This document shows positions 1 through 5,680 of a DNA stretch of 5,680 bases, piece by piece; within the stretch, counting starts at the first letter, position 1, and each line of letters begins with the position of its first letter. Made by a program: the position numbers and the translations under genes. Origin of the DNA: Holophagaceae bacterium (GTDB taxonomy: Bacteria > Acidobacteriota > Holophagae > Holophagales > Holophagaceae); assembly GCA_025353305.1 (NCBI GenBank), contig JANXQX010000163.1, positions 1 through 5,680 of the forward strand. Direction: 5' to 3'. The notes under the pieces are model-generated. The model did not search any database and had not been told where the DNA came from. It worked only from the letters and a program-made list of their open reading frames with translations.

Positions 1-1323
1 TTACTGCTGAATGAACCGGGGCTTTTCGAGTGCCCAAACCGCCTGCCGGAGCATCACTTCATTCCTAGGTTCATTGAGCGGGTTCTGGGCCGATTGGGAT
101 ACCCAAAGGTCCTGTCCAAAACGCCACGAGTGAGCGTGAAGGCCAAGAAGCAGCTTGAAGACGTGATGACGTGGTTGGGGTCCGGGCGATCCGTTATTGG
201 ATACAGCTTCAAACTCCAGGGCTTCGAAGCGTCATCGTCGAGTTGGGGCACGATCTGGGCTGGCGATTTATGGCTGAAAGATGGAACGAGCCCAGCCTTG
301 ATTCAATGGCGGTCTGATCCGACTGACCCTACCTGCTGGCGGCTCTTGCCAATCCTCCGACTTGAGGGGGTGAAAGGGCTTCGCAACCTCTCTGGAATGC
401 TCTATGAAAAGGTAACCATCGAGGACTGCCCTGACCTGGAGACCCTCGACGGTCCCTGTAAGGAGTTGCAGATCGTTGGCTGTCCAAAGGTCTCAGCCAT
501 TGGTGTCGGGCCTCGCTCAAACTACGTTTCCCTGAAGCAATGCACGAGCCTGCGATCTGTTGAATACCTGGTCGAGGATCATCCCCATACCGTCTTTCAT
601 GATGAACCCTGGGTGCACAGCCTGGAGCAGATTGAGATCATGGATTGTGGGAACCTTCGCGCCCTGCCTCCGCGGCTGGCTGTTCGGGGCCGGATGCACC
701 TTCATCGGGTGGGTCCCATCGAGAGCTGGCCTTGGGATTTCCAGGTGGGGGAGACTTTCCTGATCTCCGACTGCCCGGAGATCGAAAGCCTTCCCCCAGT
801 AAGTGTGCAAGGTTCCCTTGTTGTCACGGGAGACTCTGGGCTGCGGCGCCTGTCCCCTGGCACGGTCATTGGCAAGCATCTGGATTTACGGGCTTGCACG
901 CACCTTGAGGACGTTCCCAGAGGAGTGCGGGTGGGAGGCACCATGTTTCTTCCTGACCACTTGAATCACAGGAAGAAAGCCCTCCTCCCACTCATCGAGG
1001 CTGAATCTGTGCTGGTCGAGTCACCCGAGCCCGATCTGTACGAGGATCTGCGGGTGGTCCTCAAGGGGATGCGCTTCCAAGATCTTGTCCACCCCCGAAA
1101 GCGCTCTAAGGCCATAGAACAAGCGGATCAGATTCTCCGCTCACTCCAGGTCAGGCTTGAAGTGGAGCCCAAGCTGGAATCGCTTCTTCTCTGGACGGCC
1201 TCCGAGGTGTGGAGGGACCTGTCCGAAGAGGACTGGGCTAAACGAAACCCATGGGACGCCGATGGAAATGCCACCGACGAAGACCTGCCCATGGCTTGGT
1301 TCCTCGGTATCCTTGGCCAATAG
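1..1323 (+). CDS. Leucine-rich-repeat-like protein of unknown function, 5'-truncated by the window edge
   Basis: I do not recognise a named family. The frame is open from base 1 to the TAG at 1321-1323 (440 residues visible) and has no in-frame stop upstream. A TTG at 94 and an ATG at 166 could serve as starts, but neither has a convincing ribosome binding site, and codons 1-31 read like ordinary protein, so the gene very likely begins outside the window. About 135 non-repetitive residues come first, followed by a central array (409-957) of roughly 20-residue units of the type hxhxxCxxLxxLP, for example QIEIMDCGNLRALPP and TFLISDCPEIESLPP. This is typical of a curved beta-strand/loop LRR scaffold, which usually binds other proteins. 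The C-terminal part (about 958-1320) is rich in Leu, Glu, Arg and Lys and looks helical. It ends in an acidic stretch (DADGNATDEDL). No transmembrane segment or sorting signal is visible, so a cytoplasmic location is likely, although the true N-terminus is unseen. It lies 38 bp upstream of the amidohydrolase gene. The coding call is firm, the LRR-like fold is likely, and the function is unknown. Confidence 0.85.
   Translation, partial: LLLNEPGLFECPNRLPEHHFIPRFIERVLGRLGYPKVLSKTPRVSVKAKKQLEDVMTWLGSGRSVIGYSFKLQGFEASSSSWGTIWAGDLWLKDGTSPALIQWRSDPTDPTCWRLLPILRLEGVKGLRNLSGMLYEKVTIEDCPDLETLDGPCKELQIVGCPKVSAIGVGPRSNYVSLKQCTSLRSVEYLVEDHPHTVFHDEPWVHSLEQIEIMDCGNLRALPPRLAVRGRMHLHRVGPIESWPWDFQVGETFLISDCPEIESLPPVSVQGSLVVTGDSGLRRLSPGTVIGKHLDLRACTHLEDVPRGVRVGGTMFLPDHLNHRKKALLPLIEAESVLVESPEPDLYEDLRVVLKGMRFQDLVHPRKRSKAIEQADQILRSLQVRLEVEPKLESLLLWTASEVWRDLSEEDWAKRNPWDADGNATDEDLPMAWFLGILGQ
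409..957 (+). repeat. Degenerate LRR-like protein repeat array with a periodic cysteine
   Basis: Within the first gene, about eight to nine units follow the rough pattern hxhxxC-p-x-L-x-x-L-P-x-x-x-x-V-x-G. The recurring Cys codons start at 427, 481, 541, 646, 772 and 895. The intervals are 18, 20, 35, 42 and 41 codons, and the last two equal two units of about 21 residues with an intervening unit that lacks the Cys. The 35-codon gap is one unit plus a loop insertion rich in His, Asp and Glu (about 568-615). The repeats are visible at protein level only, and the DNA copies have diverged. Cys takes the place usually held by Asn in LRRs, as in cysteine-containing LRR classes. The boundaries are approximate. 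Confidence 0.65.
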
Positions 1324-1348
1324 TCAGCCAATTTCTCCATGGATCTCC

Positions 1349-1354
1349 GAGGAG
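1349..1354 (+). promoter_or_regulatory. Ribosome binding site of the amidohydrolase gene
   Basis: GAGGAG lies 7 nt before the ATG at 1362, an ideal Shine-Dalgarno spacing. It decides the start: in-frame ATG codons further upstream, such as 1251, would overlap the first gene and add residues that do not resemble the family's N-terminus. Confidence 0.8.
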
Positions 1355-1361
1355 TTCCCAA

Positions 1362-2681
1362 ATGAAGCGCCTGTATGCCAATGGGATCACTTTCCATCCT
1401 CCGGACCTTCTTGTCGGTCCAGTCCATGTGCTGATCGAAAACGGCATTATCCAAACGGTGAGCCAGGACCCCATCCCCGTTGAGCCAGGTGTGGAGACCC
1501 TGGACCTTAAAGAGAACCTGCTCGTCCCAGGCTTCCTGGACTGCCATACCCACTTGGCACAATCCTTCGGTCGGGGAATCTACGACAACCTGCATCTGAC
1601 CCAGTGGTTAGAGACCATGAACCGGCGCTACTGGCTGGAGGATGAACACACCCAGCTCGCCACGCAATTGGCCCTGATCGAGGCCATTCATTCAGGTACG
1701 ACCACGGTCAGTGAGATGACCACCCTTGATGTGGCTGGGGAAGTCACGATCCAGGCAATCGCGGACAGCGGCCTGCGGGGTGATGTCTGCATGATGGGCT
1801 ATGACTTCCAGGAGGGGACCAATCCTCCGCCGGAATTGAACGCATCGAAGATTCTCGATCTGACCATGGACCTGCATAGGCGCTGGCATGGAGCTATGGA
1901 TGGTCGTATGACGGTCCGTGTAGCACCTGTTGGTCTTCCGGGTTGCACGGAGGACTTGATCCGCGGGAGTCGGGCACTGGCAGATCAGCTTGGGATCGGT
2001 ATCCACACGCATAACAGCGAAGGTGAAACCGAAACCGCGAATGCCTATGAGCGATTCGGGTGCTCCGAAGTTGAGGCACTGGCGCGATTCGGCCTATTGG
2101 GCCCGGACTGTCAGTTGGTCCATTCCATCTGGCTCACCGAAAGGGACATGGATCTGATCGCCGAACATGGCTGCAGCGTGGTCACCTGCCCGTCCACCAA
2201 CACCAAGATCACCGACGGTATGCCTCCCATGCCGGGACTCCAAAAACGGGGAGTCAACATCGCGATCGGGTGTGACGGGGAGGCCAGCAGTGGCACCTAC
2301 GACATCCTGCAGGAGGCTCGTCTGGTGTCCCTGCTGGGCAAGGTTCATACAGGTAATGCGGCCATGTTCCCCGCCGAAGCCATCTTCAAAATGATGACCA
2401 CCAATGGTGCCAAGGCCATCGGGCTCAAGCCACGGGTTGGAGAGCTCAAGGAAGGGTATCAGGCTGACTTCACCATCATTCGCTACCCCGCCGCCCATTT
2501 GATTGACGAACGACGCCTACTGTCGAACCTGGTTTTCTCTGCCACGGCAGGCGATGTGCTGTCGGTAGTCGTCGACGGAAAGCCTGTGATGTGGAACAAG
2601 GAACTGTTGACCATCGATGAGGAACGAGTGGTCGCCCTCGCAGGTGAAGCTATGCGAAAGGCAACCCACCTCTTGATCTAG
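1362..2681 (+). CDS. Amidohydrolase, SsnA/MtaD-type aminohydrolase (likely methylthioadenosine/S-adenosylhomocysteine deaminase or related)
   Basis: Complete, 439 residues, the usual length for this family of metal-dependent deaminases. The family removes an amino group (or a halide, in triazine hydrolases) from a purine, pterin or triazine ring by hydrolysis in the cytoplasm. A small N-terminal beta-sandwich part (1-55) leads into PGFLDCHTHL, whose H62 and H64 bind the metal at the mouth of the TIM barrel. HTHNSE supplies metal ligand H217 and catalytic E220, LVHSIWL supplies H254, and CDGEASS supplies metal ligand D305. The set H, H, H, E, H, D matches that of characterised methylthioadenosine/S-adenosylhomocysteine deaminases, and CPSTNTKITDGMPPMPGL is also like MtaD. 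The C-terminal part (about 355-439) returns to the beta-sandwich, with the usual GxLxxGYQADF-type segment (GELKEGYQADF). The stretch after the first metal motif (QWLETMNRRYWLEDEH) departs from the common WL...IWPxE form, so the substrate may differ. It sits 38 bp after the LRR-like gene and 71 bp before the nuclease-helicase. The family is certain; the substrate is not. Confidence 0.95.
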   Translation: MKRLYANGITFHPPDLLVGPVHVLIENGIIQTVSQDPIPVEPGVETLDLKENLLVPGFLDCHTHLAQSFGRGIYDNLHLTQWLETMNRRYWLEDEHTQLATQLALIEAIHSGTTTVSEMTTLDVAGEVTIQAIADSGLRGDVCMMGYDFQEGTNPPPELNASKILDLTMDLHRRWHGAMDGRMTVRVAPVGLPGCTEDLIRGSRALADQLGIGIHTHNSEGETETANAYERFGCSEVEALARFGLLGPDCQLVHSIWLTERDMDLIAEHGCSVVTCPSTNTKITDGMPPMPGLQKRGVNIAIGCDGEASSGTYDILQEARLVSLLGKVHTGNAAMFPAEAIFKMMTTNGAKAIGLKPRVGELKEGYQADFTIIRYPAAHLIDERRLLSNLVFSATAGDVLSVVVDGKPVMWNKELLTIDEERVVALAGEAMRKATHLLI

Positions 2682-2688
2682 GACTTTA

Positions 2689-2705
2689 GATCGGATATCC
2701 CGATC
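2689..2705 (+). other. Small perfect inverted repeat in the gap after the amidohydrolase gene
   Basis: GATCGG, a 5-base spacer ATATC, then CCGATC, starting 7 nt after the amidohydrolase stop codon. An alternative pairing is the palindrome GGATATCC at 2693-2700. No T-tract follows, so it is not a standard Rho-independent terminator. It could be an operator half-site pair, a weak RNA hairpin between the two genes, or chance. Confidence 0.3.
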
Positions 2706-2740
2706 CGAGTTCCCGAGATACAAATAACCTGTTCACGGGC

Positions 2741-2745
2741 AAGGA
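2741..2745 (+). promoter_or_regulatory. Ribosome binding site of the nuclease-helicase gene
   Basis: AAGGA is followed by a 7-nt spacer and the ATG at 2753. An in-frame TAG at 2687-2689 limits any upstream extension, and no other in-frame ATG lies between, so this start is well supported. Confidence 0.75.
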
Positions 2746-2752
2746 ATCATTC

Positions 2753-5680
2753 ATGCGACTCCATCAAGGAATTCTGCTTCATTCAGCTTCCGACATTGTT
2801 GATTTCCTTGAATGTGAGCATCTGAAGGCACTCGACCTTCAAGCGCTTCTGCACCCAGAAAGCGCCCCCAAGCGATGCGAAGACAAGGACGAAGTTGAGC
2901 TGATCAAGATTCGCGGCACAGCTCATGAAGAACTCTACCTGGATCGGTTGCGTGTATCCGGACGACAAATCACGGAATTGAAGGGTGTCTATGGCGGCCT
3001 GGCTCAATCTGTATTGGAGACAAAGGCTGCGATGGCCCGCGGCGATGAGATCATCTATCAGGCTGCCTTGATGCACGGTGTGTTTGCGGGGTATGCAGAC
3101 TTCTTGTTGCGAGTGCCAGGGGCGTCTCACCTCGGTACCTGGCACTACGAGGTGGCCGATACCAAGCTTGCCCGTGCTCCCAAGTCAAAGTTTATGGTCC
3201 AGCTTTGTTTCTATGCGGCACTTGTCGCGGAGATCCAGGGCGTCCCTCCTGGCTACGTTCATCTGTACTTCGGGGACGGAAGCGAACGTAGCTTTCGAAC
3301 CGCGGACTACAGTGCCTACTTCGCCAAAGTGCAGGGAAAATACCTCGAATCCGTGCAAGGCCTGCTTGTTCCAGGGAGTAGCCCAACTTATCCGACGCCC
3401 ATTTCGCACTGCGCGTCCTGTGGGTGGCGAGAGGCCTGTGATCAGCGCTGGAAGGATGATGATCACCTCTCACAGGTTGCCAACATCACCCAGGTTCAGA
3501 TCAATCGGTTGCAGGAATCAGGGGTGTTCACCTTGGCCTCGCTGGCAGCCATGCCTGTGGAGGCAAAGGTCCCCAAGATCCACCCAGAGGTTCTTTCTCG
3601 GTTACGCCATCAGGCGGGACTCCAGCTCATCAAGCGCGAGACAGGCCAGAATCGCTGTGACCTCCTTCCCACCGAACCGGGAAGAGGCTTCTCTCGCATG
3701 CCAGCACCAGATGAAGGGGATCTGTTCTTCGACATGGAAGGCGACCCCTTGGAGGTTGGTGGGCTCGAGTACCTGTTCGGCGTGGGGGTCATCAAACAGG
3801 GAGCATTTCAGTTTCTCGACTTCTGGGCGCATACCAGGGCAGAGGAGAAGTCAGCCTTTGAGGCCTTCATGGACTTCGTGATGGCCCACCTCAAGGAGCA
3901 TCCGAAGGCCCATATCTATCACTACGCCGCCTATGAGGCGACAGCTCTCAAGAGACTCATGTCTCTGCATGGAACCAGGGAAGCCGAAGTGGATTTTCTA
4001 TTGCGCCAGGGCAAGCTGGTCGATCTCTACAAGGTTGTTCGAGAGGGGGTTCGCGTCTCAGAGCCGAAGTACTCCATCAAGAACATGGAGGCCTTTTACG
4101 CCGATAAGCGAACGGGAGAGGTGAAGAATGCGGGAGCTTCCATCGTGTGGTACGAACGCTGGAGAGAGACCCGTGATCCGCAGTTGTTGGTGGACATTCG
4201 TTCCTACAATGAGGATGATTGCCGGTCCACGTGGCAGCTCCGGGAATGGCTGATGGGACTGCGTCCCGAAGGGCTGCCCTGGTTCAGGGCTGAGGACCAG
4301 GCCTCGGATTTGGAGCAGGAGCGCAAGCCCTGGGAAGTTCAGTTGGAGTCCTATTGGCGGGCCATGGTGAATCCGCTCCCCCCAGATCTAGCGACCTGGG
4401 ACGACCAGGCTCGTCTGCGCGAGACCAGCTACCAGCTCCTCGACTTTCACCGCCGCGAGGCCAAGCCTCACTGGTGGGCCATGTTCGCCCGGATGGAGAT
4501 GAGTGAAGACGAACTCCTGGAGGACATGGAGTGCCTGGTTGGGCTCACCTTGGATCCAGAGAACCCGCCCGTGCCAGATAAACGATCGGTGATCTATACC
4601 TATCGCTTCCCCGAGCAGGAGACCAAGCTGCGGACAGGCAGCTCGGTCACGGATGTAAGCAACGGAATGGGCTTGAATTCGCTCACCCTTGATGAGGAGG
4701 CCCATAGGGCCATCCTCCGTGTCGGCGACAAGCGCCCCTTGCCGCAGCGCCTGTCACTCGGACCAGGAGCGCCCATCAAGACTGACGCACTGCAAGCGGC
4801 GCTGGTGCGCTTCGCCGACAGTGTCATTGCAGGCGACCAGCGTTACTCGGCCCTGGAATCCTTGCTTCGCAGGGATTGGCCCAAGTTCCGTGAACGAGCA
4901 CCAGGTTTGCCGATTGTGGGGGAGGCCGAGCCGATCCTGCCAGGAGTCGTTCGCGCCATGGCCGACTTGGAGGACAGCTACCTGTTTATCCAGGGACCTC
5001 CGGGAGCAGGGAAGACCTATACCGGCTCCCGAGTGATTGTCGAGATGCTCCGCCGGGGGAAGCGGATTGCCATCGCCTCCAACAGCCATAAGGCCATCCA
5101 CAACCTGCTCACGGCCATCGAGAAGGTCGCGGAGGAGGAGAACTTCGTATTCCAAGGGGCCAAGAAGGTCAACGCCGCTGACCCCGATACCTTTTTTGCT
5201 GGGCAGATGATCCGAGACGTCAAAAACCCTGATGACGTTTGCCAACAGGATCAACTGGTGGCAGGGACCGCATGGCTCTTCTCCCGCCCAGAGTTTGACC
5301 AGGCTTTTGACTTCCTGGTCGTGGACGAGGCAGGGCAGGTGACCCTTGCCAATCTGGTCGCCATGGGCACCTGCGCGAGGAACCTGGTGCTGCTTGGGGA
5401 TCCCATGCAACTCGGCCAACCGACCCAAGGTGTTCATCCCGGTCACTCAGGTGAATCTGGGCTGGAATACCTGCTTCAGGACCGAGCCACGGTATCACCT
5501 GACCGGGGAATCTTCCTACCCACCAGTTGGCGAATGGCTCCAACCCTCTGCCAATTCATCTCTGCCGCCGTGTACGACGGTCGCCTGGAGCCGGAGGGCG
5601 CCAACCATTTTCAGAAGCTTGTGCTATCCGAGGGGGCGGATCCCATCCTGACCGAGTCTGGCCTTCGCTTCCTGCCCACT
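2753..5680 (+). CDS. TM0106-family RecB-like nuclease / RNase H-like / SF1 helicase fusion, 3'-truncated by the window edge
   Basis: 976 codons with no stop; the gene runs off the right edge. Residues 1-235 are a RecB/Cas4-like nuclease: H58 (RGTAH), D116 (GYAD), D136 and K138 (EVADTK), and Q150 with Y154 (QLCFY). C21 plus C220, C223 and C229 (CASCGWREAC) form the likely 4Fe-4S staple. Residues about 240-295 look like a helix-hairpin-helix linker. Residues about 320-505 are an RNase H-like DEDD-type domain: FDMEG (D327, E329), YHYAAYE (E395), VDLYKV (D424) and YNEDDC (D488, D489). A linker with FHRREAKPHWW (565-575) precedes the SF1B helicase: Walker A GPPGAGKT (748-755), motif Ia SNSHKA, Walker B VVDEAGQ (D858, E859), LLGDPMQL (motif III) and TSWRMAP (motif IV-like). 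Motifs V and VI are beyond the window, so roughly 150-300 residues are probably missing. Dna2- and Upf1-like helicases of this type translocate on single-stranded nucleic acid using ATP. A cytoplasmic role in DNA or RNA processing, repair or defence is inferred; I recall no settled function for the family. The family call is very firm. Confidence 0.96.
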   Translation, partial: MRLHQGILLHSASDIVDFLECEHLKALDLQALLHPESAPKRCEDKDEVELIKIRGTAHEELYLDRLRVSGRQITELKGVYGGLAQSVLETKAAMARGDEIIYQAALMHGVFAGYADFLLRVPGASHLGTWHYEVADTKLARAPKSKFMVQLCFYAALVAEIQGVPPGYVHLYFGDGSERSFRTADYSAYFAKVQGKYLESVQGLLVPGSSPTYPTPISHCASCGWREACDQRWKDDDHLSQVANITQVQINRLQESGVFTLASLAAMPVEAKVPKIHPEVLSRLRHQAGLQLIKRETGQNRCDLLPTEPGRGFSRMPAPDEGDLFFDMEGDPLEVGGLEYLFGVGVIKQGAFQFLDFWAHTRAEEKSAFEAFMDFVMAHLKEHPKAHIYHYAAYEATALKRLMSLHGTREAEVDFLLRQGKLVDLYKVVREGVRVSEPKYSIKNMEAFYADKRTGEVKNAGASIVWYERWRETRDPQLLVDIRSYNEDDCRSTWQLREWLMGLRPEGLPWFRAEDQASDLEQERKPWEVQLESYWRAMVNPLPPDLATWDDQARLRETSYQLLDFHRREAKPHWWAMFARMEMSEDELLEDMECLVGLTLDPENPPVPDKRSVIYTYRFPEQETKLRTGSSVTDVSNGMGLNSLTLDEEAHRAILRVGDKRPLPQRLSLGPGAPIKTDALQAALVRFADSVIAGDQRYSALESLLRRDWPKFRERAPGLPIVGEAEPILPGVVRAMADLEDSYLFIQGPPGAGKTYTGSRVIVEMLRRGKRIAIASNSHKAIHNLLTAIEKVAEEENFVFQGAKKVNAADPDTFFAGQMIRDVKNPDDVCQQDQLVAGTAWLFSRPEFDQAFDFLVVDEAGQVTLANLVAMGTCARNLVLLGDPMQLGQPTQGVHPGHSGESGLEYLLQDRATVSPDRGIFLPTSWRMAPTLCQFISAAVYDGRLEPEGANHFQKLVLSEGADPILTESGLRFLPT

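Noticed and set aside
1251..1361. Upstream in-frame start for the amidohydrolase at 1251
   Set aside because: It would overlap the end of the first gene by 73 bases and add a basic, non-family N-terminus. The ATG at 1362 has a well-spaced GAGGAG site and begins exactly where the family's first beta-strand starts.
1324..1361. Terminator between the first two genes
   Set aside because: Only 4-base pairing (CTCC/GGAG) and the palindrome CCATGG are present, with no T-run. The gap is short and looks like an operon spacer.
1128..1595. 155-codon open frame on the minus strand across the junction of genes 1 and 2
   Set aside because: It is antisense to two well-supported coding regions, has no recognisable motif, and includes the complement of the conserved HTH metal-site region.
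2696..2724. Sigma-70-like promoter before the nuclease-helicase (TACAAA as a -10 box)
   Set aside because: No TTGACA-like -35 element is found at the right distance. One weak hexamer is not enough to call a promoter.
3078..3881. 267-codon open frame on the + strand in another frame
   Set aside because: It overlaps the RecB and RNase H-like domains in a different frame. Its translation is rich in Ser, Arg and Pro with no motif, typical of an out-of-frame shadow.
4754..5446. 230-codon open frame on the minus strand
   Set aside because: It lies wholly antisense to the helicase domain, whose Walker A, Walker B and GDPMQL motifs are read on the + strand. Its translation has no recognisable domain.

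Overview
This window is 5.7 kb of densely coding bacterial DNA, moderately GC-rich by eye. It holds three genes, all on the + strand, and the first and last run off the window edges. Short intergenic gaps, Shine-Dalgarno-like sites before the two internal starts and no introns all point to a bacterial chromosome or large replicon. Nothing in the sequence fixes the phylum. No tRNA, rRNA, CRISPR array, insertion sequence or integrase is visible.

Layout: (1) Positions 1-1323 are the 3' part of a gene for an unfamiliar protein. Its central section is a degenerate leucine-rich-repeat-like array of about 20-residue units with a recurring Cys, and its C-terminus looks helical. The frame is open to base 1, so the true start lies upstream. 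(2) Positions 1362-2681 encode a complete 439-residue metal-dependent amidohydrolase of the SsnA/MtaD group (COG0402). It has the full metal and catalytic set and is most like 5-methylthioadenosine/S-adenosylhomocysteine deaminases and related aminohydrolases. (3) Positions 2753-5680 encode the first 976 residues of a very large nuclease-helicase. It combines an N-terminal RecB/Cas4-like nuclease with a probable Fe-S cluster, a middle RNase H-like DEDD-type exonuclease domain of the TM0106 family, and a C-terminal SF1 (Dna2/Upf1-like) helicase. The window ends before the last helicase motifs.

How they fit together: genes 1 and 2 are 38 bp apart and could be co-transcribed. Gene 3 follows after 71 bp that contain a small perfect inverted repeat but no clear terminator, so a shared transcript is possible but not shown. 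The nuclease-helicase is the strongest candidate for nucleic-acid processing, repair or defence. The deaminase looks like nucleoside or heterocycle salvage or catabolism, and the LRR-like protein has no assignable role. A functional link between the three is speculation from adjacency only.
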